Under the pieces are notes generated by a model. That model was not told where the DNA came from and searched no databases. It was given only the letters and a program-made list of their open reading frames with translations. Positions 8,725 to 15,012 of a stretch of 28,941 nt of DNA are shown piece after piece; within the stretch, counting starts at the first letter, position 1; every line of letters begins with the position of its first letter. Made by a program: the position numbers and the translations under genes. This DNA is from an uncultured Eubacterium sp. (GTDB lineage Bacteria; Bacillota; Clostridia; Lachnospirales; Lachnospiraceae), in NCBI GenBank assembly GCA_934358495.1, contig CAKRKO010000028.1, positions 1 to 28,941 on the forward strand. Reading direction: 5' to 3'.

Positions 8725-8781
8725 AATGGAACCACAGCCTGAATCCGGTTCTTTTCACTGGATTCATACTGTGATTCCATT
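8725..8781 (-). terminator. Terminator after the cell wall hydrolase gene
   Basis: A long interrupted hairpin: TGGAA/TTCCA, CACAG/CTGTG and GAATCC/GGATTC pair in register around a 13-nt loop. On the minus strand it is followed by a T-rich tail (CATTTTTGTTTTTATT), 54 nt after the hydrolase stop codon. The plus strand also has a T-rich tail, so it may work both ways. Confidence 0.7.
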
Positions 8782-8834
8782 ATTTTATATGATCTTCATT
8801 TGCTTATCAGTGTTCTTCCACGCATTTATTTTTC

Positions 8835-9953
8835 TTAATAAAAAATCTGTGAACCGATTACAGTTCCGGAACCACTTGTTCCTGCATGAAAGTATTTTGC
8901 TCCGCCTGTGTTATCAGCTCCTGCAAGTGCTTCTGCTGCTGCCTGATAACAGCTGGAAGAAATTTTTCCGCTATTCAGGACACGGGCAAGTTTACCACTT
9001 GATGCCGGAGTGAACTGACCACTCTGATATACAACACCTGAAATACTGTTTGGGAAAGAACCGCTCTTTACACGATTCATGACCACTGCACCAACCGCAA
9101 GCTGACCTGCATATGGCTCACCGCCTGCCTCACACTCGATGATTGCAGCCAGAAGCTGTGTATCACTGGAGGATGCGCTGACTGCTGCTGAAGTTGTGAC
9201 AGAAGCACTGCTTCCCTGTGCACCCTGTGCTGCAGCTGCTGCTTCCTGCTGTGCCTTTGCAGCTTCTCTGGCTCTTATTTCCTCCATGCTTACTGCATCT
9301 TCTACATTCAGTTCAACGTCTACATAATCTGCTGCAACATATGCTGCTGTACCATTGTAATCAACAGAAATCCATCCATCTACTGCTTCTGTATCTGTAT
9401 TTACTTTCAAAGACTGGCCTGCATCGATCACATCCAGGATTTTTGCATCTGTATTGGATGCCTCACGGACACGGATACCGTCTGCATTTGCGGTAGCCTC
9501 TGTATCGCAATTTTCTTCTGCATATGCACGTGCGTCATTTCCAAACACACAATATGCATTATTTACATAACCTTCTACATCACCGGATTTTACTTTTGTC
9601 CATTCATCACCGACTTCCAGAACTTCCGCTCCGCTTCCGTGATAGAACTTACCAACTACTTCCGCATCTGTAGATGCCTCTTTTCGTATATTCAACGAAC
9701 TGTCTTCGTCTACTGTTACCAACATTTTGTTGGCCCACTCTGCAGCTAATGCCGCTGCCTGTGCATTCTGATGTGTAATCTGGATTGACTGAACTCCTGT
9801 GCTTGCTGTCTGGCTTGCACGATTTACCACTGTCTCCAGTGTTCCGTTGTTTGTCTCTACCTCAGCAGCACTTACAGAAACGGCTGTTGTGACGGATGAG
9901 ATAGCCAAAGCTGCCGTGATAATTCCGCTTTCAATAACCTTTCTAAATTTCAT
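8835..9953 (-). CDS. Secreted SH3b-domain cell wall hydrolase (SleB/Hydrolase_2 type)
   Basis: An exported peptidoglycan-remodelling enzyme. The 372 residues have a signal peptide (1-29, positive start, hydrophobic core, VSVSAA cleavage region). Two bacterial SH3 domains lie at about 78-138 (SLNIRKEASTDAEVVGKF) and 155-213 (IRVREASNTDAKILDVI). A Ala/Gln/Ser-rich linker follows (about 222-262). The C-terminal hydrolase (about 265-372) carries LLAAIIECEAGGEPYAGQ, AVGAVVMNRV and a GAKYFHAG end, typical of SleB/CwlJ-type Hydrolase_2 (PF07486). The likely catalytic Glu is in IIECEAG. Members cleave glycan strands, in spores or vegetative walls. The start has AGGAGGTCAT before the ATG. The gene is alone, between its own terminator and a consensus promoter, with a WalR-like box in the leader. 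Confidence 0.92.
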   Translation of the reverse strand: MKFRKVIESGIITAALAISSVTTAVSVSAAEVETNNGTLETVVNRASQTASTGVQSIQITHQNAQAAALAAEWANKMLVTVDEDSSLNIRKEASTDAEVVGKFYHGSGAEVLEVGDEWTKVKSGDVEGYVNNAYCVFGNDARAYAEENCDTEATANADGIRVREASNTDAKILDVIDAGQSLKVNTDTEAVDGWISVDYNGTAAYVAADYVDVELNVEDAVSMEEIRAREAAKAQQEAAAAAQGAQGSSASVTTSAAVSASSSDTQLLAAIIECEAGGEPYAGQLAVGAVVMNRVKSGSFPNSISGVVYQSGQFTPASSGKLARVLNSGKISSSCYQAAAEALAGADNTGGAKYFHAGTSGSGTVIGSQIFY

Positions 9954-10065
9954 ATGACCTCCTGATTCATGTTCTCACTCAAATGCCCTTGAGAACCTGT
10001 TTAGATTTTATAATATTTGTTTAGTATTACGATTCTGTTTATTTTTATGCATTTCTTTTAATTTT

Positions 10066-10082
10066 GTTACAGAAATGTTACA
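10066..10082 (-). promoter_or_regulatory. WalR(YycF)-like box upstream of the cell wall hydrolase gene
   Basis: On the minus strand the sequence is TGTAAC-ATTTC-TGTAAC: two direct hexamers separated by exactly 5 nt. This matches the published WalR consensus TGTWAH-N5-TGTWAH, which controls autolysin genes in Bacillus and relatives. It lies just downstream of the predicted transcription start (about +8 to +24), a position suited to repression, or it could activate a second, weaker promoter closer to the gene. Confidence 0.5.
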
Positions 10083-10096
10083 TAAACATTGCACGC

Positions 10097-10125
10097 ATTA
10101 TAACAATCTATTTTCAGGATGTCAA
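10097..10125 (-). promoter_or_regulatory. Perfect-consensus sigma-A promoter of the cell wall hydrolase gene
   Basis: On the minus strand, -35 TTGACA (10120-10125), a 17-nt spacer and -10 TATAAT (10097-10102). Every consensus base matches. Transcription should begin near 10090, leaving a leader of about 137 nt before the ATG at 9953. Confidence 0.8.
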
Positions 10126-10315
10126 CCCTGTTTTTTGATTTTTGTGGAATTTTTACCCGTTTTTAATGTTAAAAGTACTTATTTCGCTCCAAAAAACTCC
10201 ATTTTTTGTTTAATTTTTGGGATTGACTTTTTTCTGATCATAATCAATTTATTACATTCATTCGTAACTATTGAAAAGACAAATTACTATGCCCAAAAAT
10301 GATACAGCTTTTGAG
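10126..10315. other. AT-rich intergenic stretch with no recognisable gene
   Basis: The region between the hydrolase promoter and the end of the small membrane protein gene is rich in T and A runs. I see no ribosome binding site with a credible reading frame and no strong terminator hairpin. An open frame on the plus strand (10075-10302) has no ribosome binding site and a low-complexity product, so I do not treat it as a gene. Confidence 0.4.
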
Positions 10316-10639
10316 TTATGGGAACATCTCACGCATCACACTTCCAAACAGTTCTTCATCCGCTTTTGAGACAGCATGTCCCCTTGTCTGACGGTCATTT
10401 TTTCTGTTCTCCCGCACTTCATATTCCCGTTCATTTTCCCTTCCGGATGCCTTCTGGCTCAACGCCAGTTTCATGACATCCCGAGACTTATCTCCAAGGT
10501 ATTTTATCTGTCTGCGGCATCTTCGTACTGCCAGCAGATTCATTATCATAAGTAGCGCGATCGCGCATAGAATTGCCAGAAATACTGCTGTTGTATGCTG
10601 TCCGTATAATTGTTTTACCAAATGAATCAAATACTCCAT
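10316..10639 (-). CDS. Small single-pass membrane protein of unknown function
   Basis: A 107-residue protein I cannot assign. A short N-terminal segment (MEYLIHLVKQLYGQHT) is followed by one strong membrane segment (about 18-38, AVFLAILCAIALLMIMNLLAV). Then comes an Arg-rich stop-transfer sequence (RRCRRQIKYLGDKSRDVMKLAL) and a highly charged, probably disordered cytoplasmic tail. The frame opens 7 codons earlier at 10660, but AAGGAGGCACCAG precedes the ATG at 10639, which I take as the start. It stands alone on the minus strand. A strong 10-bp-arm palindrome (10682-10708) lies just upstream and may be its operator. Confidence 0.65.
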   Translation of the reverse strand: MEYLIHLVKQLYGQHTTAVFLAILCAIALLMIMNLLAVRRCRRQIKYLGDKSRDVMKLALSQKASGRENEREYEVRENRKNDRQTRGHAVSKADEELFGSVMREMFP

Positions 10640-10681
10640 CTGGTGCCTCCTTCCTGCCATTTATGTATGACACTTTTTATT

Positions 10682-10708
10682 TTTTGTTACATACTTAGTG
10701 TAACAAAA
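10682..10708. promoter_or_regulatory. Perfect 10-bp palindrome, operator-like
   Basis: TTTTGTTACA-N7-TGTAACAAAA, with perfectly complementary arms at 10682-10691 and 10699-10708. It lies 43 nt before the small membrane protein start. The core heptamer TGTTACA/TGTAACA also occurs in the WalR-like box at 10066 and in the bofA/DUF2508 intergenic region. Confidence 0.55.
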
Positions 10709-10787
10709 TCATACATATAAAAAAAGGGGGCCGGAAGCGGTTTTCATCGCAAGTTTCGACCAGTTTCTTCTTATTAAAAATAAACGC

Positions 10788-10816
10788 TTGTCTAGGTTTT
10801 GCAATAGGTGTATATT
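10788..10816 (+). promoter_or_regulatory. Probable promoter for murG
   Basis: On the plus strand, -35 TTGTCT (10788-10793), a 17-nt spacer and -10 TATATT (10811-10816). If used, it gives a leader of roughly 265 nt before murG, containing the first 79-bp repeat and a large hairpin. Confidence 0.45.
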
Positions 10817-10880
10817 TAAGCAGAAAAGAGCAGATATTTTATAGCGGTTTTGACTCACAGAAGAAACATTTTTTATGCAA

Positions 10881-10959
10881 TTCAAGTCGAACGCACGTGG
10901 GACTTGGTGCGTGATTCTGGGCAGCGTAAGCTGGCATATTCATCTCAGAATCACTGCAC
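10881..10959. repeat. 79-bp structured repeat, copy 1 (upstream of murG)
   Basis: It matches the sequence at 12238-12316 at 75 of 79 positions with no gap. It contains nested complementarity: ACGCAC with GTGCGT, GTGATTCTG with CAGAATCAC, and an inner CAGC-GTAA-GCTG hairpin. It is in the predicted murG leader, in direct orientation with copy 2. Confidence 0.85.
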
Positions 10960-10976
10960 TCTACACTTTTTTCTGA

Positions 10977-11039
10977 AATAAGCAACCCTCTTCCCCACCG
11001 CTTAGTACTCTACGCACTTGAAGCGGGGGAATGCTTATT
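10977..11039. repeat. Large hairpin in the murG leader
   Basis: AATAAGCA (10977-10984) pairs perfectly with TGCTTATT (11032-11039). An inner arm TTCCCC-AC-CGCTT pairs with AAGCGGGGGAA with one 2-nt bulge. On the minus strand the inner stem has the same layout as the hairpins at 12383-12398 and 23322-23337 (CC-R-CTT loop AAG-Y-GG then TG), with a compensatory A-T to G-C change. It ends 48 nt before the murG start. Confidence 0.65.
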
Positions 11040-11087
11040 CTGCGTTCAAATCGCTATTACAAATCTTATATAAGAAAGGATATGCAT

Positions 11088-12155
11088 ATGAAAAAAATCA
11101 TTCTTACAGGCGGCGGTACTGCCGGTCATGTTACACCAAATATTGCCTTGCTTCCAAGATTAAAAGAATTAGGTTACGAAATCTCCTATATCGGATCCTA
11201 CGAAGGCATGGAAAAAGGACTGATCGAACAGCAGCACGTTCCTTATTATGGTATTTCTTCCGGTAAACTACGTCGTTACTTTGACCCGAAAAACTTTTCC
11301 GATCCGTTTAAAGTTATGAAAGGATATTTTCAGGCAAAAGCTTTAATGCGCAAACTGAAACCGGATATTGTATTTTCCAAAGGCGGATTTGTCAGTGTTC
11401 CTGTGGTACTTGCCGCAAAACACGCTCACATCCCGACGATCATCCATGAATCCGACATCACACCGGGGCTTGCAAACCGTATCGCTATTCCAGCGGCTAG
11501 CCGTGTATGTTGTAATTTCCCGGAAACGATTCCTCATCTTCCAGAAGGAAAGGCTGTATTGTCCGGTTCTCCGATCCGTGCAGAGTTACTTCACGGAAGC
11601 AAAGAAAGAGCCTACACATACACCTGCCTGACTCCGGATAAACCGGTCATCCTCGTTGTTGGCGGAAGTTCAGGTTCCAAAGTGATCAACGATACTGTGC
11701 GTAGCCTGCTTCCACAGATTCTGAAAAAATATCAGGTCATCCACCTGTGCGGAAAAGGCAATCTGGATCCGACTTTACATAATACAGAAGGATATGTACA
11801 GTATGAATATGCCAATGCTGAACTTGCTGATTTATTTGCTGTATCTGAGCTGGTTATTTCCCGTGCAGGTGCCAACTCTATCTGCGAATTACTGGCATTA
11901 CGCAAACCAAATATCCTGATTCCGCTTTCCAAAAATGCGAGCCGCGGAGACCAGATCCTAAATGCGAATTCTTTCCAGAAACAAGGCTTCAGCTATGTGA
12001 TTGAAGAAGAGGAATTAAATGATCAGACACTTTCTGAGGCGATTAAAACGGTATGGGAGAAACGTGACGATTACGTGCATGCAATGGAGAGCAGTGATCA
12101 GATGGATGCAGTTACGACGATTACAGATTTAATCGAAAAATTACGGAAACGTTAA
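11088..12155 (+). CDS. murG: UDP-GlcNAc:lipid I N-acetylglucosaminyltransferase MurG
   Basis: Transfers GlcNAc to lipid I to make lipid II on the inner face of the membrane, the last cytoplasmic step of peptidoglycan precursor synthesis. The 356 residues fit the family. The N-terminal glycine-rich loop is ILTGGGTAGHVTPNIAL. The second domain has VVGGSSGSKVIND, the UDP-GlcNAc-site ISRAGANSICELLALRKPNILIP and SRGDQILNA. I chose the ATG at 11088 because AGAAAGGA lies 7 nt before it; an ATG 6 nt earlier is too close. The gene is unusual here: it is a lone plus-strand gene, outside any division/cell-wall cluster, and is flanked by direct copies of a 79-bp repeat. It could be the only murG or a second copy. 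Confidence 0.96.
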   Translation: MKKIILTGGGTAGHVTPNIALLPRLKELGYEISYIGSYEGMEKGLIEQQHVPYYGISSGKLRRYFDPKNFSDPFKVMKGYFQAKALMRKLKPDIVFSKGGFVSVPVVLAAKHAHIPTIIHESDITPGLANRIAIPAASRVCCNFPETIPHLPEGKAVLSGSPIRAELLHGSKERAYTYTCLTPDKPVILVVGGSSGSKVINDTVRSLLPQILKKYQVIHLCGKGNLDPTLHNTEGYVQYEYANAELADLFAVSELVISRAGANSICELLALRKPNILIPLSKNASRGDQILNANSFQKQGFSYVIEEEELNDQTLSEAIKTVWEKRDDYVHAMESSDQMDAVTTITDLIEKLRKR

Positions 12156-12237
12156 TTTCTTTTGTGGGAGAAATTTTTAAGTTATTAAGATTACAGTGTC
12201 AAAAGGTCTGAGTCCACCTGTGCTTGCACAAGGACGG

Positions 12238-12316
12238 TTCAAGTCGAACGCACGTGAGACTTGGTGCGTGATTCTGGTCAGCGTAAGCTGACATCTTCAT
12301 CTCAGAATCACTGCAC
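12238..12316. repeat. 79-bp structured repeat, copy 2 (downstream of murG)
   Basis: A direct repeat of 10881-10959, 75 of 79 identical. Here the inner hairpin is longer (GTCAGC-GTAA-GCTGAC), because T and A replace the G-G mismatch found in copy 1. It starts 83 nt after the murG stop codon and is followed by more hairpins. Confidence 0.85.
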
Positions 12317-12333
12317 ATTCTCGCGGAGCGTTT

Positions 12334-12420
12334 ATCTCAGTCGGAGATTGAACTCCCACTGAGAAATATTTGTTATTACTCACCACTTGCAGAAGTGGAA
12401 GTCTCAACTCAGACTGAGAT
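12334..12420. repeat. Multi-hairpin element downstream of murG
   Basis: ATCTCAGTC (12334-12342) and GACTGAGAT (12412-12420) are perfect 9-bp outer arms. Inside are a CTCAGT/ACTGAG stem with nested GGAG-ATTGAA-CTCC (12336-12363) and the CCACTT-GCAG-AAGTGG hairpin (12383-12398). The right half (12373-12420) recurs at 23312-23356. I see no open reading frame. It resembles a non-autonomous mobile element or a structured RNA, but the family is not identified. Confidence 0.6.
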
Positions 12421-12439
12421 GAATGACCTTGGGGCACGC

Positions 12440-12491
12440 CCCGCTATTCGCATATCGTGTGATTTTCATCCCACGATATGCGAATAGCGGG
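12440..12491. repeat. Perfect 20-bp inverted repeat between convergent murG and hit
   Basis: The left arm is 12440-12459 and the right arm 12472-12491, perfectly complementary over 20 bp, with a 12-nt loop. Neither strand has a T-tract after it, so it is not a standard intrinsic terminator. A second, smaller hairpin (GGATT/AATCC outside GTGC/GCAC, 12494-12525) follows directly. Confidence 0.8.
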
Positions 12492-12529
12492 AAGGATTAT
12501 GGGTGTGCAAAGCACGGAGCAATCCGTAT

Positions 12530-12946
12530 TTACATATGCAGTTTTGCAGCAATTTCCGCAATTTCATCTGCAGAAAGACCCGCATGATTCCATGTCAGTT
12601 TATCTTCGTTTCCATCATTTAAGTAACGCGGAATCAGATGCATATGAAAATGGAATACGGTCTGACCTGCTACTTCCCCATTATTCTGAACAATATTAAA
12701 TCCATCACAATGCAGAACTTCTGTCATTTTTGTTGCCAGTTTTTTCGCCAATACAAAAATATCTGCTGCATCTTCATCCGGAAGTTCATAAATATTTGCC
12801 GCATGGTTTTTCGGTAAGATCAGTGCATGTCCTTTCGTTGCCGGATCTGCATCCATGATTACGGTAAATTTCTCATCTTCATAGATAATATTTGTCGGAA
12901 TGTCTTTGTTCGCTAATTTACAAAAAATACAATTGTCATCTTTCAT
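12530..12946 (-). CDS. HIT family protein (nucleotide hydrolase)
   Basis: A histidine-triad hydrolase, probably acting on purine nucleoside phosphoramidates or dinucleotides in the cytosol. The 138 residues are typical. The N-terminal CIFCKLANKDIP has the zinc-type Cys pair of many bacterial Hit proteins. The central GHALILPKNHAANIYEL matches the family. The catalytic triad HFHMHLIPRY sits at about 98-107, after the conserved NNGEVAGQTVFH. AGGAGG lies 8 nt before the ATG, and a good promoter lies 34 nt upstream. It converges on murG, separated by the hairpin region. The specific substrate cannot be told from sequence. Confidence 0.95.
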   Translation of the reverse strand: MKDDNCIFCKLANKDIPTNIIYEDEKFTVIMDADPATKGHALILPKNHAANIYELPDEDAADIFVLAKKLATKMTEVLHCDGFNIVQNNGEVAGQTVFHFHMHLIPRYLNDGNEDKLTWNHAGLSADEIAEIAAKLHM

Positions 12947-12980
12947 TTTTTATACCTCCTGCAAAGTTGTATCTGCATTT

Positions 12981-13009
12981 AGTATAAAAAATTTCATCTT
13001 AAAAAGCAA
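12981..13009 (-). promoter_or_regulatory. Probable promoter for the HIT protein gene
   Basis: On the minus strand, -35 TTGCTT (13004-13009), a 17-nt spacer and -10 TATACT (12981-12986). The predicted start is near 12974, giving a 28-nt leader. I saw no terminator between the upstream FHA gene and this promoter, so read-through from the pilus operon is also possible. Confidence 0.5.
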
Positions 13010-13033
13010 ATTTTATTTCAGTATGTCCCATAT

Positions 13034-14164
13034 TTATTTTACATTCGGCACCAGGCTTCTCTGCAATTCAAATTCTTCTGTTGCAAAAATCAGATGATCC
13101 CCCTCCTTTAACCGGGTTGGTGTATTCATGGCAAGCAAATGTCCATTCAGGTAAGTTCCATTTGTAGAATTAAAATCTTCCAGAAACAACTCCCCTGATT
13201 CTTCAAAAATACGCGCATGTATACGGCTGACAGTCTGTGCGATCAGGATACCATCGGCGCCCCCGCTGCGTTTCCCGATCTGATACGGAAAATGATCCAT
13301 CTGCAGATCTGTTTCCAATCCATTCCCCTGATATACCAGTTCCCATACTTTCTGCATTTCTATTTCTGAAAAACAGACTGTTTCCCCCCAGCGCTGTGCC
13401 GGATTTGCCTCTGCCACCATATTGCCTGCCTGCTCATTTTCCGAAATCCATGGATATTCTTTCTCTTTTCCAGCGTTTTTCTTTTTTCTCCCTTTCCAGA
13501 AGAAATGCCGTTTTCCACTCTCTGACAGCGATATTTCTTCCGTCTGTTTCTCCTCAACAGGAAGCGACAACCATAATTCCTTCTCATCCATAAATTTGGA
13601 CGTCTGGCTCTCCTCAAAATCCCTGTTTTTCCTGTACAGACATTCTCTGTAATCTTCCATTACCGGTTCTTCTGTTCCACAGCGGTCATAGATTCCATAT
13701 GCCATACGTACTGCCTCCGCATCCGAGTGATTCAAATGCTGCAGAAGTTCTTCAAATAATCCCTTGACCCCGCTGCTATTTTCCGCATGATATCCCGGAA
13801 TATAACAAAATAAAATCTCATCTCCTGTCCGATTCCAGAAGATCATGGATGAATCATAATTAATATCACGATCATCCAGCAGATAATTCTCCAGTTCCGT
13901 TTTTACCACACAAATTCCTTCCAGAATCTGGCGGATCGCAATGCCATCTGCTACACTGACGGACAGCCGCTGTTCCAGTGATTTCATACCCGTCACCTCA
14001 TACCAGTATTCCACTTTGCCGTCTGCGATAATGATCTGCAATGGCACAAGATTTCTGATTTTATTATGCAACACCATCTGCAATTCATACGGTGCAAAAT
14101 CATAATCCGTGTCTTTTACGATCATATAACTGTTCTGCGCCGTTCTGAGATACTCTATTTTCAT
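13034..14164 (-). CDS. FHA-domain protein at the end of the Tad operon (DUF6382-like N-terminus)
   Basis: A likely phosphothreonine-binding signalling or assembly protein. Of 376 residues, the C-terminal ~90 form an FHA domain: QIGKRSGGADGIL, VSRIHARIFEESGELFLEDF and NSTNGTYLNGHLL. The core Ser-Arg-x-His and Asn-Ser-Thr-Asn-Gly-Thr signatures are intact. The usual Gly-Arg entry motif is GKR. The N-terminal ~190 residues look like the DUF6382 region I associate with Lachnospiraceae FHA proteins; I am less sure of that name. A basic, charged linker lies between. No membrane segment is seen. AAGGAGGGG precedes the ATG, and the gene starts 11 nt after a TadE-like gene, so it reads as the last gene of the Tad unit. 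No Ser/Thr kinase is in the window. Confidence 0.85.
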   Translation of the reverse strand: MKIEYLRTAQNSYMIVKDTDYDFAPYELQMVLHNKIRNLVPLQIIIADGKVEYWYEVTGMKSLEQRLSVSVADGIAIRQILEGICVVKTELENYLLDDRDINYDSSMIFWNRTGDEILFCYIPGYHAENSSGVKGLFEELLQHLNHSDAEAVRMAYGIYDRCGTEEPVMEDYRECLYRKNRDFEESQTSKFMDEKELWLSLPVEEKQTEEISLSESGKRHFFWKGRKKKNAGKEKEYPWISENEQAGNMVAEANPAQRWGETVCFSEIEMQKVWELVYQGNGLETDLQMDHFPYQIGKRSGGADGILIAQTVSRIHARIFEESGELFLEDFNSTNGTYLNGHLLAMNTPTRLKEGDHLIFATEEFELQRSLVPNVK

Positions 14165-14175
14165 TTCACCCCTCC

Positions 14176-14454
14176 TTACTCTGCCTGTTCTTTCAAAGCA
14201 TCTTTTACCTTCTCCATTTGTAATTTTTTTCGAAAAATATCTATTGTATCAACTGTTTCTTCTATATAAATAACTTCCGCTGTCTGGCGAACCGATTCAT
14301 ATAAACTAATTGTCCTGGATAGACAGAACATCACCAGTAAAATCAGAATCGGATATAGTAATGCTGCCTCTACCGTAATGGAAGCGGTACAACACATACC
14401 GATTTTTATATTTTTCTTAAAGAATCTCCTTTTTTTATTATTTATTAGCCGCAT
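14176..14454 (-). CDS. TadE-like pseudopilin, short
   Basis: A 92-residue protein with a basic N-terminus (MRLINNKKRRFFKKNIKIG) and then CTASITVEAALLYPILILLVMFC. The invariant Val-Glu-Ala after a short polar segment followed by a hydrophobic helix is the signature of TadE-type pseudopilins. The remaining ~45 residues form a charged helix. It is shorter than standard TadE, which carries a larger globular C-terminus. It presumably needs processing by one of the two prepilin peptidases encoded here. Its ribosome binding site is weak (AAGG). A 126-nt gap separates it from the upstream peptidase; I found only a 15-codon frame in that gap. Confidence 0.75.
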   Translation of the reverse strand: MRLINNKKRRFFKKNIKIGMCCTASITVEAALLYPILILLVMFCLSRTISLYESVRQTAEVIYIEETVDTIDIFRKKLQMEKVKDALKEQAE

Positions 14455-14580
14455 CAGACACCAACCTTATACTTCTTTTTTGTCTGTTCCTCAAATTTAC
14501 CGAAACGCCATAAGTCTCATATTCTGATACATTTCTACCTTCATACTAAAACTTGTTCTTTCTTTGCTATATCTTTCTGT

Positions 14581-15012
14581 TTACATCAGACACACCAAAA
14601 TAACTTGTGCCACAAATACAAAAGGTGCAAATGCAATTTTGTCTTTTCTGCGGTACTTTTTCCGCAGTATTCCAAGCAAAATATAACCGGCGCACAACCA
14701 GCCGGACAGAATCAAAAGTGCCAGATTTTGATCTCCACCGGAATATATTCCTGTGATGCAAAATAGCCATCCATCTCCCTGCCCTATCATGCCCCGACTA
14801 ATATATGAAAAAAGCAGTATTACCAATCCAATTCCCACACCAGTCAACAGAGAACCCAAGCCAAAAGGCCTCTGAAAGAAGAATTCCACGATTCCTGCGC
14901 TCCCAAATATCAAAAAACGTGAAATTCCTAATTTTCTGCTTTTGTAATCTTCCCTGGCGCAAAGATACAGAAATGCCAATTCACTTACCTGCATGATCCA
15001 CGTTTTATCCAT
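14581..15012 (-). CDS. Second A24-type prepilin peptidase-like protein (CpaA/TadV type)
   Basis: A predicted aspartic membrane protease of 143 residues. The first catalytic Asp lies in CAREDYKSRKLG and the second in the GxGD motif GMIGQGDGWLF. The ending KDKIAFAPFVFVA is also typical of small A24 peptidases. There are about four hydrophobic segments. The frame is open to 15063, but AAAGGAGAGAC precedes the ATG at 15012, and MDKTWIMQV gives the expected short N-terminus. It overlaps the upstream pseudopilin gene by 8 bp, suggesting translational coupling. It is the second such enzyme in the locus; the other is at 21900-22430. The two may process different substrates, for example Flp versus TadE-type proteins. 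Confidence 0.8.
   Translation of the reverse strand: MDKTWIMQVSELAFLYLCAREDYKSRKLGISRFLIFGSAGIVEFFFQRPFGLGSLLTGVGIGLVILLFSYISRGMIGQGDGWLFCITGIYSGGDQNLALLILSGWLCAGYILLGILRKKYRRKDKIAFAPFVFVAQVILVCLM

Noticed and set aside
10075..10302. 75-codon open frame on the plus strand
   Set aside because: It has no ribosome binding site, a low-complexity hydrophobic product from AT-rich DNA, and overlaps the hydrolase promoter.
10881..10892. CAAGTCGAACG in the 79-bp repeat resembles the start of 16S rRNA
   Set aside because: The match ends after about 11 bases and none of the following 16S sequence is present, so it is chance similarity.
12205..12242. Segment before repeat copy 2 resembles domain V of a group II intron
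   Set aside because: The catalytic triad position and stem length do not fit, the copy 1 context lacks it, and no intron-encoded protein is present.
12478..12699. 73-codon open frame on the plus strand starting in the 20-bp hairpin
   Set aside because: It lies mostly antisense to the well-supported HIT gene and has no ribosome binding site.
14455..14580. 126-nt gap in the Tad operon as a missing small pilin gene
   Set aside because: Only a 15-codon frame (MKVEMYQNMRLMAFR) is open there, with no pilin-like motif.
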